Shown: positions 8,489 through 17,511, counted from the first letter of the stretch. The stretch is 41,432 nt of DNA from a bacterium CPR1 (GCA_021404945.1 QWHO01000044.1:1-41432), one strand, 5' to 3'. The notes: generated by a model from the sequence alone, not told the origin. Made by a program: numbers and translations.

Positions 8489-8517
8489 TTGACATTCTCA
8501 CTGGATTTTGGCATGTT
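8489..8517 (+). promoter_or_regulatory. Candidate promoter upstream of accB
   Basis: A perfect -35 TTGACA at 8489-8494 is followed after 17 bases by a weak -10, CATGTT, at 8512-8517. It lies about 85 bases before the preferred accB start and overlaps the 5' end of the divergent helical-protein gene, so transcription of the two may interfere. Confidence 0.35.
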
Positions 8518-8600
8518 GAGGCGACTGTTGTGGCGAGGGGTCGCAGATCGTCATGCCTGGGAGCAGGTGGGATGCCGCTCCTCAGCGAGAGGTGAGCGGA

Positions 8601-9065
8601 TTGAAGGAACATCTCGATTTGGCTCGAGCTCTGGCTCGGGTGGCCCGGGAAGAGGGTCTGGCCGAGATCGATTATCGCAATGAGAACGGGCGTATCCACC
8701 TGGTCGTGGATACGGGGGAGGCTCAACCGATAGCGATTCCCGTCCAGGCGTCGCCGACAGTGACGAGCAGACGCTCGCCGGCCCGGCCTGCAGCCGCCGC
8801 TGCCGAGCCCGCCAACGAGAACCTGAAGCCGGTTGTCTCCCCTCTGGCGGGTGTTTTCTATCGTTCCCCCAGTCCGGGAGCCCCCCCCTTCGTGCAGATG
8901 GGTGACCACGTCAGCGTGGGCCAGACTCTCTGCATCATCGAAGCCATGAAGTTGATGAACGAGATTACCGCGGAGATGCCCGGTCGCATCGCCGGCATTC
9001 TGGTCGAGGACGCAGCCGTGGTCGAGTCGGGGCAAAAGATCTTCTTGCTCGAGCCGCTGGGGTAA
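8601..9065 (+). CDS. accB: Biotin carboxyl carrier protein of acetyl-CoA carboxylase
   Basis: AccB carries the biotin that shuttles carboxylate from biotin carboxylase to the carboxyltransferase in the first step of fatty-acid synthesis. The C-terminal half is a classic biotinyl domain with the biotinylated lysine in IIEAMKLMNEI, preceded by SPLAGVFYRSPSPGAPPFV and the usual Ala/Pro-rich linker (SPARPAAAAAEPA). I chose the TTG at 8601 because GAGGTGA lies five bases upstream and gives 154 residues, the normal AccB length; GTG at 8592 and ATG at 8553 are in-frame alternatives. The usual partner accC is not next to it; an ABC exporter gene follows after 4 bases instead. Confidence 0.9.
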   Translation: MKEHLDLARALARVAREEGLAEIDYRNENGRIHLVVDTGEAQPIAIPVQASPTVTSRRSPARPAAAAAEPANENLKPVVSPLAGVFYRSPSPGAPPFVQMGDHVSVGQTLCIIEAMKLMNEITAEMPGRIAGILVEDAAVVESGQKIFLLEPLG

Positions 9066-9069
9066 GCAG

Positions 9070-10854
9070 GTGGGCGCGGTTCAATCCATGCGGATTTTGG
9101 GCCGCATTCTGAGCTATCTGCGGCCCTACTGGAAGTATGTCCTGGGCGGATTGATCATGACCTGCCTTGGAACCGTCACCCAACTGGTCCAGCCCCTCTT
9201 CGTCGGCAGGCTGTTCGGGCTGATGACCGAGGAGAGCTTCAATTACCAGGGCCACGATCCGCTGGTCGAGCTAAACCTCATTTGTGGTGGCTTCATGCTC
9301 GTCATGCTGGCTGGCGGCGTGGTCGGCTACCTGATGCGCTACCTCGTGGACCTGGCCGGTCAGCTGGCAGTGCGCGACTTTCGCAATGCGATTTTCCGGC
9401 ATCTTCAGCGCATGAGCGTCCCTTATTTCGACCGCAACAACCAGGGTGACCTGATCTCCCGCCTCTCCAACGACATTCAGACCAGTACTAGCGTGTATCC
9501 GCTACTGGCCGACTTCGGCAAGAACCTGTTGATGGTGGCCGGGGCCTTCAGCCTGATGGTCTACTTCGACTGGCAAATGACGCTCATGGTATTGACCTTG
9601 AGCCCGCTCCTGGGGATCACCATCTCGCGGATCGGGCAGAAGATCAACTCTGTGACCGAACGCATCCAGGTTCGGCTGGCCGACCTGATTGCCATTCTCC
9701 ACGAGAGCCTGGGCAACATCAAGGTCGTCAAGGCCTACACCCGCGAAAATCTCGAGATCGAGCGTTTCGAGCGCAAGAACGAAGAGAACTTCGCAGCTCA
9801 GCTCAAGCTCATTCAGGTCTCCTCGTTCCAGTTGCCGCTCACCGACATTCTGTGCGCCCTGGCCATCGTGGCCATCATCTGGTTCGGTGCCCTGCGCATT
9901 CTGCAGGGCACGGTCACGTTTACGGCCGTCATCCAATACTGGATGCTGATGATCATGACCTCCAATCCCATCAACAAGCTGGCCGACAGCTACGCCCGGT
10001 TTCAGGTCGCCACCGCTGCTGGGAAGCGGCTCTTCGAGGTGCTCGACGAAGCGCCAGACATCGCCGACGCGCCCGACGCCCCAGAACTGCCTTCGATCCG
10101 GGGTGAGATTCGCCTGGAGGGCGTGGGCTTCGAGTACCAGCCGGGCAAGCCGATTCTGAGCGGTCTAACGCTCACCATCGCGCCCGGTGAGGTGGTGGCC
10201 ATCGTAGGCCCGAACGGGGCGGGCAAGACCAGCCTGGTCAACCTGATCCCTCGTTTCTACGACCCCACCACTGGAGCGGTGCGGGTAGACGGGCATGACA
10301 TCCGCCGGGTGACGGCTTCCAGCCTCCGCCGGCAGATCGGGGTCGTGATTCAGGAGTCTTCCCTTTTTACCGGGACGATCGCCGAGAACATCGCCTGCGG
10401 CTTCCTGGCCACCCCCGAGCAACTTGAGCAGGCCGCTCGGCTGGCCAACGCCCACGATTTTATCACCCGCCTGCCGGAGGGCTATGCTACCCAGGTGGGC
10501 GAGCGTGGCGCCCGCTTGAGTGGCGGCCAGCGCCAGCGGATCGCCATCGCCCGAGCCATGCTGCGCGACCCGAGAGTCCTTATTTTGGATGAGTTCACCT
10601 CCTCCATCGACTCCGAATCGGAGGCCCAGATCACCGAGGCCATCGAGCGTGCCATGCGCGGGCGCACCTGCCTGGTGATCGCCCACCGGCTCAACACCAT
10701 CCGCCATGCCAACCGCATTCTGGTGCTCGAGGGCGGCCAGGTAGTGGAAGAGGGTGAGCATGCCACCTTGCTCGAGCGGGGTGGTTTCTACTCGCGCATC
10801 TACGAGTCACAATTGAGGCCACCCGTATTGCTGCCAGAAAGGCGGGGAGCATGA
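9070..10854 (+). CDS. ABC exporter half-transporter (MsbA-like: membrane domain plus ATPase)
   Basis: A 594-residue fused permease-ATPase of the type I exporter family, which works as a dimer in the inner membrane. Residues about 1-320 hold six membrane helices. The ATPase domain has Walker A GPNGAGKT at 380-387, Q-loop QESSLF, signature LSGGQRQRIAIARA from 483, Walker B LILDEFTSS with Asp507/Glu508, and H-loop His539 in IAHRL. All catalytic residues are present. The start is GTG at 9070, with ATG at 9088 (MRILGRILSYLRPYW) as an alternative; neither has a strong ribosome-binding site. Neighbouring sugar-pathway genes suggest export of a lipid or lipid-linked glycan, as for MsbA, but drug or peptide export cannot be excluded. 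Confidence 0.9.
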   Translation: MGAVQSMRILGRILSYLRPYWKYVLGGLIMTCLGTVTQLVQPLFVGRLFGLMTEESFNYQGHDPLVELNLICGGFMLVMLAGGVVGYLMRYLVDLAGQLAVRDFRNAIFRHLQRMSVPYFDRNNQGDLISRLSNDIQTSTSVYPLLADFGKNLLMVAGAFSLMVYFDWQMTLMVLTLSPLLGITISRIGQKINSVTERIQVRLADLIAILHESLGNIKVVKAYTRENLEIERFERKNEENFAAQLKLIQVSSFQLPLTDILCALAIVAIIWFGALRILQGTVTFTAVIQYWMLMIMTSNPINKLADSYARFQVATAAGKRLFEVLDEAPDIADAPDAPELPSIRGEIRLEGVGFEYQPGKPILSGLTLTIAPGEVVAIVGPNGAGKTSLVNLIPRFYDPTTGAVRVDGHDIRRVTASSLRRQIGVVIQESSLFTGTIAENIACGFLATPEQLEQAARLANAHDFITRLPEGYATQVGERGARLSGGQRQRIAIARAMLRDPRVLILDEFTSSIDSESEAQITEAIERAMRGRTCLVIAHRLNTIRHANRILVLEGGQVVEEGEHATLLERGGFYSRIYESQLRPPVLLPERRGA

Positions 10855-10858
10855 AGCG

Positions 10859-11141
10859 TTCCCGTGGTGCCGCCTGTCGGCCAGATTCTGGCCCGACTCG
10901 GGACGGCTGCAGAGGGAGGCCGTTCCGCTCAAAACCACCCGCCTGGCTTTGCGCAAAGAGACCGAGTGGGTGCTCAGTCACGTTTAAGGATCACGACCGG
11001 GCCCGCATCCTGGCTGGCCCGGTGTCGCGTCCTCCGGCCGTCGGCCCCGATCTTTATGGAGACGGCCTCACGGCCGAACGAATTCTGGACGTCCTCGGCC
11101 ACGAAGCCGTCCCGAGCAATAGAGCAAAGGAGACCGTATGA
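10859..11141 (+). pseudogene. wecB: Decayed 3' remnant of UDP-N-acetylglucosamine 2-epimerase
   Basis: Two frames together spell the C-terminal end of a WecB-type epimerase. From 10859 the frame reads ...DSGRLQREAVPLKTTRLA then LRKETEWVLSHV and stops at 10985. From there a second frame gives KDHDRARILAGP...PDLYGDGLTAERILDVL and ends at 11141. In WecB enzymes the matching parts are a TDSGGLQxEA active-site loop, an LRxETEW motif and a late LYGDGxAAERI motif. Here the second Gly of SGG is Arg, a stretch after ETEW is missing, and a frameshift separates the halves. The N-terminal ~270 residues are absent. The end still overlaps the ATG of the DegT gene (ATGA), the coupling expected of an intact operon. 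Not functional as it stands. Confidence 0.7.
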
Positions 11142-12250
11142 TCCCGATCTTAGAGCTGGCCAGCCAGTACAAGAATATCGGCCAGGAGTTGGAAGAGGCC
11201 GTCCTGAGGGCGCTGCGCGGCACCCAATACATACTGGGTCCCGAGGTTCACGCTTTCGAGAGCGAGTTCGCAGCTTATAACCAGGCCGCCTATGGCATCG
11301 GCGTGGCCAACGGCACCGACGCCCTGCACCTGGCGGTGCGGGCCCTCGACATCGCCCCTGGCGACGAGGTGGTCTGTCCCTCGTTCACCTTCGTGGCCAC
11401 GGCCGGAGCGGTGGCATTGGCGGGAGCCAGACCGGTCTTTGCCGACATCGACCCGGTCACTTACTGCCTCGACCCGGCCAGTGTGGAGCGGGCCATCACC
11501 TCCCGCACACGGGCCATCGTCGTGGTCCATCTTTACGGCAATGCCGCTCCTATGGATGAGCTGATGGCCCTGGCCACGCGCCACAAGCTGGCCGTCATCG
11601 AAGATTGCGCCCAGGCGGCCGGCTGCACTTCCAACGGGCGGAAAGTGGGGACCATCGGCGACCTCGGTTGCTACTCGTTCTTCCCGTCCAAGAACCTGGG
11701 CGGGATCGGGGACGGTGGAATGGTCCTGAGCAACCGCCCCGAGCTGGCCGAGAAGGTGCGCAAGCTGCGCGACCACGGCAGCGCGAAGAAGTATCACCAC
11801 GAGATTCTGGGCACCAACAGCCGCCTGGACGAGATTCAGGCCGCCGCCCTGCGTGTCAAGCTAAAGTGTCTCGACCACTGGAACGCCTGCCGTCGCCAGG
11901 TGGCCGAGCGCTACCACAGGCTCTTGAGTGACGTGGTGGAGGTGCCTCAGGCCACCCCGGGCGCCTACCACGTCTATCACCAGTACACGGTTCGCACCGC
12001 CCGGCGCGAGGAGCTGCAGGCCCACCTCATGGAGCACGGCGTCGCCAGCGTGGTTCACTATCCCGTCTGCCTGCACCAGCAGCCCCTTTTCGCTTCTCTG
12101 CAGATTCCGGCGGGAAGCCTGCCCGAAAGCGAGAAAGCCCAACGTGAGGTACTTTCTCTGCCTATGTTTCCCGAATTGACCGAAGACCAGACGACCACCG
12201 TTTCCAAGGTGGTCCATCAGTTCTTCGGCGCGCCCGTGGGCGCCGTCTGA
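11138..12250 (+). CDS. DegT/DnrJ/EryC1-family PLP-dependent sugar aminotransferase
   Basis: A 370-residue enzyme that would transfer an amino group from glutamate to a nucleotide-activated keto-sugar for surface polysaccharide or O-antigen synthesis. The PLP lysine is Lys185 in SFFPSKNLGGIGDGG; GVANGTDALHLAVRAL binds the cofactor phosphate, and VIEDCAQAAG and HLYGN are typical of the family. The ATG at 11138 has AAGGAG six bases upstream and overlaps the stop of the wecB remnant. The C-terminal VVHYPVCLHQQPLF fits the substrate-binding end of the family. Its former partner wecB is broken, so the sugar pathway may be incomplete here or completed elsewhere. The exact sugar cannot be deduced. 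Confidence 0.9.
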   Translation: MIPILELASQYKNIGQELEEAVLRALRGTQYILGPEVHAFESEFAAYNQAAYGIGVANGTDALHLAVRALDIAPGDEVVCPSFTFVATAGAVALAGARPVFADIDPVTYCLDPASVERAITSRTRAIVVVHLYGNAAPMDELMALATRHKLAVIEDCAQAAGCTSNGRKVGTIGDLGCYSFFPSKNLGGIGDGGMVLSNRPELAEKVRKLRDHGSAKKYHHEILGTNSRLDEIQAAALRVKLKCLDHWNACRRQVAERYHRLLSDVVEVPQATPGAYHVYHQYTVRTARREELQAHLMEHGVASVVHYPVCLHQQPLFASLQIPAGSLPESEKAQREVLSLPMFPELTEDQTTTVSKVVHQFFGAPVGAV

Positions 12251-12257
12251 AGGCGGT

Positions 12258-14363
12258 TTGTTCAAGGGTCTGAAGAAGCGCGTCAAGACTCTGCTGGGCC
12301 ACCAGGAAGACCTGGAGGCGCGGCTCTCAGAGCATGCCCACGAACGGCTTCCGCTCACGCTGGAGGAGCACGACCTCTACTTCCAGCTCAATCCGCTCAC
12401 GGCGGCGCTGGAAGAAGCTCGGGCCGCGGCCCGGGCCCAGCGGCTGCATGAGGCCTCCGAGCACCTGCTCGAGCACTTCCACGACCGGATCCGTCCGCTT
12501 TTCTTCTTGCACTTCACCGAGTGCGATATGCTGCGGCCCGCTCTGGCCGAGCGGCGCGAAGAGGCCAACCGGCTTCTGGGTGAAGTCGATCGAGCCCTGC
12601 ACCACACCTTTGGCCCTCTGGGGGTGGAGGAGCAGAGCTTCCAGGGAGCCATCGACTGGTTCTCCGACTTCAAGGGCGGCTCGTGGATGTACGGCTCGGT
12701 GGAGGATCTCGAGGAGCAGCTGGCGGGGACCAGCCCCGAGGCGGCCATTCAGGTGACCTGGGAGTTCAACCGCCACGGCCACTTCGTGGACATGGGGCGG
12801 GCTTACTGGCTGACCGGCCATGAGCGCTTCGCCAGCGAGTTCATCGTGCAGATGGTGGATTGGAGCGAGCGCAATCCACCACTCTTCGGGGTCAACTGGA
12901 TGGACCCCGAGACGGTGGCCCACCGCACCCTGAACTGGCTGCTGGCCATGCACTACTTCCTCAAGTCGGCCCAGATGACGGCCGACGTGCTGGGACGTGT
13001 GCTGCGCACGCTGCTGTTGCACGGTCTGGCCCTGTCGCGCAGCTTGCACGATCGACCGCGCCTCTGCACAACCTCGGCGCTGCAGGTGCTGGCCCTGACC
13101 TTGCCCGAGCTGGTGCTGAGTAAGAAGTGGCTGCGCCAGTCATCGGTGGTTTTCCCGACCTGTATCCAGAACGAGCTGGGCCCGGACGCTCTGCACAAGA
13201 GTGGCTCCTCGGCAGCCCAGCGCCAGGCTTGCGAGTGGCTGTTACTGCCCGCAGCTCTGCACCGCCTGAACCAGATGCACACCGGTGATGCCCTGGCCGC
13301 CCGGGCCCAGGAGGCCCTGGAGGCCCTCTGCCATCTGCGAGCGCCCAATGCTCTGGTGCCCGAAATCGGGCCTGGCCAGGGGCCGGGCCTGTTGGGCCGC
13401 TGTTGTGGCCCCTCCGAGCACACCCAGCGCCTGCTCGCTTTCGGGGCACTGGCCCTGGGACACGGGGCGCTGGCCCGACTGGCGGGGGAGATGCCGATGG
13501 AGATGCTCTGGTGGTTCGGCCCTTCCGCTCAGTCGCGCTATGACTCCCTGAGCGACACCGCCCTGCCCCCGGTGGGGGGGTATTATCCCGAGGCCGGTCT
13601 GGTGACCGTGCGCGACGGCTGGGAGTCGCGCTCGAGCTGGTGCCTGCTGCGGGGCTTGCCGCTGGAGGCACCCTCCAGGTCCGCGTTCCCGCCCCTGCTT
13701 GCCCATGACGATCTGCTCAGCCTGGCCCTGACCCTGGAGGGCGAGCCCGTCCTGGTCGAGCCGGGAGGGCCGGCGGCTCCCGGCTCGGTGGCTCAGGCCT
13801 TTGCCAAGCTCTACTGCCACTCTGCCCCGCGCGTGGCCGGAGAGCTCGAGCCTGCGCAGTCGAGTGGGGAGGGGCATCGCCTGACGGTGGAGCAACGCCG
13901 TGACGGCCTCTTCATGGGCGGCGGGCGCGATGTCTGGATGGGCTCCGAGCGAGCCTTCCGTCTGCGCCGTGAGGTTTTGTTCCAGCCCGAGAAGAAGCGC
14001 CTGGCCGTGCGAGACAGCCTGGAGGGCGAGGGAGAAGTGCAGCTCGAGGAGGTCTTGTTGCTCGCCCCTCACATCGACGTGATGATGCGAGGCGACATGG
14101 GTTGCCTGCTCCGGGGGCGCCGCCTGCAGGCCCGCATCCATCCGGTTTTTCCGACCCGCTTTCGCTACGAGATGCACAAGGGTCGAACCCAGCCTTTCGC
14201 CGGCTGGGTCTGGTCGGAGAACGGCCGACCGGTAGCCACCCAGCGGTTGCGCTACTACTGCAGGATCACTCTGCCAGCCGTGGTCTATCTCTGGCTCGGT
14301 TGGGAGCCCGGCGACCCGGCCGTCCCCCGGGCCGAGGAGCTCGAGCGGCTATTCAATCGCTGA
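12258..14363 (+). CDS. Heparinase II/III-family protein
   Basis: A 701-residue protein of the heparinase II/III type, with an alpha-helical toroid in the first half and a beta-sandwich in the second. Family marks in the first half include the WEFNRHGHFVDMGRAYWLTG block, NWMDPETVAHRTLNWL and an EIGPGQG segment; the second half has YYPEAGLVTVRDGWE and a beta-rich tail. These enzymes are polysaccharide lyases or structurally related proteins linked to capsule or exopolysaccharide loci. No signal peptide is visible, so it may act in the cytoplasm or leave by another route. The start is TTG at 12258 with GAAGG just upstream, 7 bases after the aminotransferase stop, so it is probably co-transcribed with it. 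Substrate and catalytic activity are unproven. Confidence 0.8.
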   Translation: MFKGLKKRVKTLLGHQEDLEARLSEHAHERLPLTLEEHDLYFQLNPLTAALEEARAAARAQRLHEASEHLLEHFHDRIRPLFFLHFTECDMLRPALAERREEANRLLGEVDRALHHTFGPLGVEEQSFQGAIDWFSDFKGGSWMYGSVEDLEEQLAGTSPEAAIQVTWEFNRHGHFVDMGRAYWLTGHERFASEFIVQMVDWSERNPPLFGVNWMDPETVAHRTLNWLLAMHYFLKSAQMTADVLGRVLRTLLLHGLALSRSLHDRPRLCTTSALQVLALTLPELVLSKKWLRQSSVVFPTCIQNELGPDALHKSGSSAAQRQACEWLLLPAALHRLNQMHTGDALAARAQEALEALCHLRAPNALVPEIGPGQGPGLLGRCCGPSEHTQRLLAFGALALGHGALARLAGEMPMEMLWWFGPSAQSRYDSLSDTALPPVGGYYPEAGLVTVRDGWESRSSWCLLRGLPLEAPSRSAFPPLLAHDDLLSLALTLEGEPVLVEPGGPAAPGSVAQAFAKLYCHSAPRVAGELEPAQSSGEGHRLTVEQRRDGLFMGGGRDVWMGSERAFRLRREVLFQPEKKRLAVRDSLEGEGEVQLEEVLLLAPHIDVMMRGDMGCLLRGRRLQARIHPVFPTRFRYEMHKGRTQPFAGWVWSENGRPVATQRLRYYCRITLPAVVYLWLGWEPGDPAVPRAEELERLFNR

Positions 14364-15789
14364 CCCGTCGTTTCTTGAGCCGGCTGCCTCCGAATGTCGT
14401 GGAGGTGGAATCCTCCCCAATCACCGTGGGCGCGCGTTCCTCACCCGGCTGTCCGCCGAGCAGCCCATTGAGGTCGTAGATCTCCAGGGCGACGAAGTCC
14501 AGGGCCTGAGTCAGGCTCTGGCCGCTGGAGAGCAGCTCTTCCAGCCGCCGATAGCCCTTCAGGGTATCCTCCAGAACATGCTCCGAGCCCTGAGCCTGAA
14601 CCAGGGTCAGCAGGCGCTCCACCCACTCGAAGCGCTGATTGAGGTTGGGCCCGTGTGACTGCACCTCCTGATACAGCGCCAGCACCGCCTGCGGATCGAG
14701 CAGCCGGGCGGCCACCGGGGTCACGGCCGGGTAGTAGGTCTGCAGTGCGGTCACCAGGGGTACGCCCCCGCGCCCCATGCTGGCGGCCATCTGCAGCGTC
14801 TCCTCGCGCTTCGCCTCGCGCTCGTCGGCTGGCAGCTTCAGGTTGCGCTCGAGCAGACGGTTGCGCAGGCGCGAGACGGCGTAGCGCACTCCTTCGACAG
14901 GCACGGTGCTCCATTCTTGCAGCAGGGGCTTACTGTCGGCCAGGAGGCGATCGGCCAGGATCTGATCGCGCTGGGACAGGCGCTCGAGGATCTGGATGGC
15001 CGCCCCGGCCTTGGGATTCTCGGGTCCGGCGGCAAACTGGTCCAGCATCTCGGCCACGTGCTGGCGGCCCGCCTTGAGGCTCAGGCTGACGGAGCCGTCC
15101 TGAACGGGGGCCACGGTGGGCACCGGCTGTTGGCCGTAGATCCCGTGCCAGAGGTGCATCTCCAATTGCTCGGTCAGGCCGCTCGCCCAGCCGTTCTCAA
15201 GGTGGTGCCACTGGCGGTCGGCGTGGGCCCACTTGGACTCCACCAGCAGCTCCACCATGTTGCGCAAGCGTGGAAAGCTCTCTTCCATGCGCCAGTTGCT
15301 CTGCAAGGCGCTGGAGCAGGCGCTGGCATTCAGCACCAGCAGGCGGGTCAGCAGCTCGGCCTGCTCGGGATCGCTGTGAGGCCGGCGGAACTCGTCCTCC
15401 AGAACGGCCCCCAGCGGACCCATTACAGACTGGTCGTCGGCCTGGGCAACCAGCACCCCGAACACCCGCTGGCCCCGCTCGGAGAGCGCGGCCAGGCTTC
15501 CAGCCGACTTCAGCTCGCTGCCAAGCTCAGAGAGCAGAGCCTGGCTGGTTTCCGGGTCGGGAAAGAGCCGCTGGTAGACAAGGCCGGCAAGTCCCCAAGC
15601 TTTGCCGGCTTCGCTGTAGAGCGGCAGGCTGGGATCGGCCATCACCCGCTCGAGCAGACGCCGGGCCAACTGCTTGCCCTCCACGAAAGGCGTCAGCGCT
15701 AGCAGCTGCTGGCGATGGGCCTCCAGCTCGGGGTCGGGCAGCGCCCGTCCCAGGGGGTGCTCTGCCAGCCTGGTCAGCGACTGCTCCAC
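14353..15789 (-). CDS. Uncharacterised helical-repeat protein, probably missing its N-terminus
   Basis: A 478-residue soluble protein made mostly of leucine- and alanine-rich helices (for example [19 protein letters not shown] and [19 protein letters not shown]), of HEAT/ARM-like appearance, with a polar basic tail [12 protein letters not shown]. No enzymatic motif or signal peptide is visible. The first usable start is GTG at 15789, which begins abruptly inside a helix ([17 protein letters not shown]) without a good ribosome-binding site. The frame stays open upstream into the antisense of the truncated mutM gene. I infer that the 5' end was lost at the same junction that truncated mutM. Its 3' end overlaps the heparinase-like gene by 11 bases, convergently. 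Confidence 0.6.
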   Translation of the reverse strand: MEQSLTRLAEHPLGRALPDPELEAHRQQLLALTPFVEGKQLARRLLERVMADPSLPLYSEAGKAWGLAGLVYQRLFPDPETSQALLSELGSELKSAGSLAALSERGQRVFGVLVAQADDQSVMGPLGAVLEDEFRRPHSDPEQAELLTRLLVLNASACSSALQSNWRMEESFPRLRNMVELLVESKWAHADRQWHHLENGWASGLTEQLEMHLWHGIYGQQPVPTVAPVQDGSVSLSLKAGRQHVAEMLDQFAAGPENPKAGAAIQILERLSQRDQILADRLLADSKPLLQEWSTVPVEGVRYAVSRLRNRLLERNLKLPADEREAKREETLQMAASMGRGGVPLVTALQTYYPAVTPVAARLLDPQAVLALYQEVQSHGPNLNQRFEWVERLLTLVQAQGSEHVLEDTLKGYRRLEELLSSGQSLTQALDFVALEIYDLNGLLGGQPGEERAPTVIGEDSTSTTFGGSRLKKRRVSD

Positions 15790-15806
15790 CCGCGCCTGGA
15801 GGTGAG

Positions 15807-16406
15807 GGGCTGCTCTATCTGACCGAGGCTGGCACCAGGAGGCGCGCTTCCCTGCACCTGGTGCGCGGCCGAGAGCAGCTGGCAGCCTTCGATCCGGGCG
15901 GCCTGGAGGTGCTGGAGGCGGATCTGGCCGCCTTCGAGGCCGCGCTGCAGCGCGAGAACCACACCCTCAAGCGCAGCCTGACCGATCCTCACCTCTTCTC
16001 GGGCATCGGCAACGCCTACTCCGATGAGATCCTGCATCGCTCCGGCCTGTCGCCTGTAAAGCTCACTCAGAAGCTCACTGCCGAGGAGGTGGAGCGGCTC
16101 TATCAGGCCACCCGGGCCACCCTGGTCGAATGGGTGGAGAGGTTGCGGCGCGAGGCAAAGGAGGGGTTTCCCGAGAAAGTGACCGCCTTCCGTGAGGACA
16201 TGGCCGTGCACGGTCGCTACCAGTTGCCCTGCCCAGACTGCGGCACGCCGGTGCAGCGCATTCGCTACGCCGAGAACGAGACCAACTACTGCCCAAAGTG
16301 CCAGACGCAGGGAAAGCTGCTGGCCGACCGCTCTTTATCGCGTCTGTTGCGCCAGGACTGGCCCCGCACCCTGGAGGAGCTGGAGCAGAGAATGCGGAGG
16401 ACTTGA
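15807..16406 (+). pseudogene. mutM: 5'-truncated formamidopyrimidine-DNA glycosylase
   Basis: From 15807 the frame gives a clear Fpg/Nei-family C-terminus: [20 protein letters not shown], then the helix-two-turn-helix part [20 protein letters not shown], then a complete four-cysteine zinc finger (CPDCG...CPKCQ). These 199 residues match family members closely, but the N-terminal ~110 residues are absent. The missing part includes the catalytic proline and glutamate right after the initiator Met and the conserved lysine. Upstream of 15807 the plus frame is open only as the shadow of the opposite-strand helical protein. Unless the N-terminus lies elsewhere this gene cannot make an active glycosylase. 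The following hydrolase gene begins 2 bases after its stop. Confidence 0.75.
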
Positions 16407-16407
16407 C

Positions 16408-17145
16408 ATGGCGAGATGGGCAATCTGCCTTTTGCTCTTGACCGGGCTGGCGCTGGCCGCCCCCGGCGGCGAGATGGTCCAGTACAAAGCGGGCGACGAG
16501 ACGGTGAGCGGCTATCTGGCATTGCCCACGGGCAAGGGACCCTTTCCGGCCGTGATCCTGATTCACGAATGGTGGGGCCTCAACGACTGGGCCAGGGAGC
16601 AGGCCGACGCGTGTGCTCGCAGAGGTTACGCGGCCCTGGCCGTCGACCTTTATCGGGGCAAGGCGACCAGTGACCGCGACCTGGCCCACGAGCTCTCGCG
16701 CGGATTGCCGGCCGATCGCGCCCTGTCCGACCTGGAGGCCGCTCTGGCCTACCTCAAGGGCCGCAAAGATGTCAGCAACGACCGGATCGGTTGCATCGGC
16801 TGGTGTATGGGTGGTGGTTACGCCCTGGAGCTGGCTCTGCACAAGCCCTTGCAGGCCACCGTGGTGGCCTACGGCCAGGTCAAGACGCGCGCCGATGGGG
16901 TGAAGAGCCTGCAGGGGCCTGTTCTGGGCATCTTTGGCGAGAACGACCGGGGCATCCCGCTGGAAACCGTGAAAGCTTTCGAGAGGGCCCTCAGCGAGGC
17001 GGGCAAACCGCACAAGATCGTGGTCTTTCCCAGGGTGGGCCACGCCTTCATGAACCCCAACAACCAGGCCGGCTACGACAAGACTCAGGCCCGGGCGGCC
17101 TGGACGGCCATCTGGTCCTTCTTCGAGAGCAACCTCAGGCGCTGA
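16408..17145 (+). CDS. Exported dienelactone hydrolase-family protein
   Basis: A 245-residue alpha/beta hydrolase of the dienelactone hydrolase family with a cysteine nucleophile. The expected triad is present: Cys133 in GWCMGGG, Asp180 in GENDRGI and His212 in RVGHAFM; the family's glutamate in HEWWGL is Glu54. Residues 1-18 look like a signal peptide (hydrophobic LLLLTGLALA followed by small residues), so the enzyme probably acts in the periplasm. The ATG at 16408 has GGAGG seven bases upstream and follows the truncated mutM gene by 1 base. Family members hydrolyse lactones or esters; the substrate here is unknown. It is convergent with the small acidic gene at 17149. Confidence 0.85.
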   Translation: MARWAICLLLLTGLALAAPGGEMVQYKAGDETVSGYLALPTGKGPFPAVILIHEWWGLNDWAREQADACARRGYAALAVDLYRGKATSDRDLAHELSRGLPADRALSDLEAALAYLKGRKDVSNDRIGCIGWCMGGGYALELALHKPLQATVVAYGQVKTRADGVKSLQGPVLGIFGENDRGIPLETVKAFERALSEAGKPHKIVVFPRVGHAFMNPNNQAGYDKTQARAAWTAIWSFFESNLRR

Positions 17146-17148
17146 CGG

Positions 17149-17418
17149 TCAGTCCTCTTCGTCCGGCTCGTCGTGCAGACTTTCCAGGAAGTCTTGCAGC
17201 ATACTGGCCATCTCGTCGAGCACCAGCAGCATGGTGGCGCTCTGGGCCTTGTAGAGCAGGGACATCCCCTGGGCGAACTGGCGCACGCTCACCGGCTTGT
17301 CGGCATCGCCCTTTTCCAGTGACTTGAGGTACTTCTGAAGAGCCCGGTCGGCCTTCTTGAAAGCTTCCTCGCTGTCTTCCTCGTATTCGTGTTCTTCGGG
17401 CTCGGCACGCTTGGCCAT
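17149..17418 (-). CDS. Small acidic protein of unknown function
   Basis: An 89-residue protein with a very good start: ATG at 17418 with GAGGAGGT five bases upstream. It begins MAKRAEPEEHEYEEDSEEAF, continues with one or two amphipathic helices (ADRALQKYLKSLEKG, FAQGMSLLYKAQSATMLLVL) and ends in DEPDEED. The overall charge is strongly negative. No known domain is recognised. It has no signal peptide. It is divergent from the alpha/beta hydrolase at 17512 across a 93-base gap and convergent with the dienelactone hydrolase gene. Confidence 0.65.
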   Translation of the reverse strand: MAKRAEPEEHEYEEDSEEAFKKADRALQKYLKSLEKGDADKPVSVRQFAQGMSLLYKAQSATMLLVLDEMASMLQDFLESLHDEPDEED

Positions 17419-17511
17419 GGCGACCTCCTCGTTTCGGTTGCTGAAGGCTGGGCCTTCGGCCCCGCCCGGTAGGGTCCTCGCGACCGGGGCACGAAAGAGC
17501 GCGACCTGCCT

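Noticed and set aside
7032-8492. 486-codon plus-strand frame antisense to the helical protein
   Set aside because: It is His/Gln-rich with no ribosome-binding site; the minus-strand frame has the codon use of the neighbouring genes.
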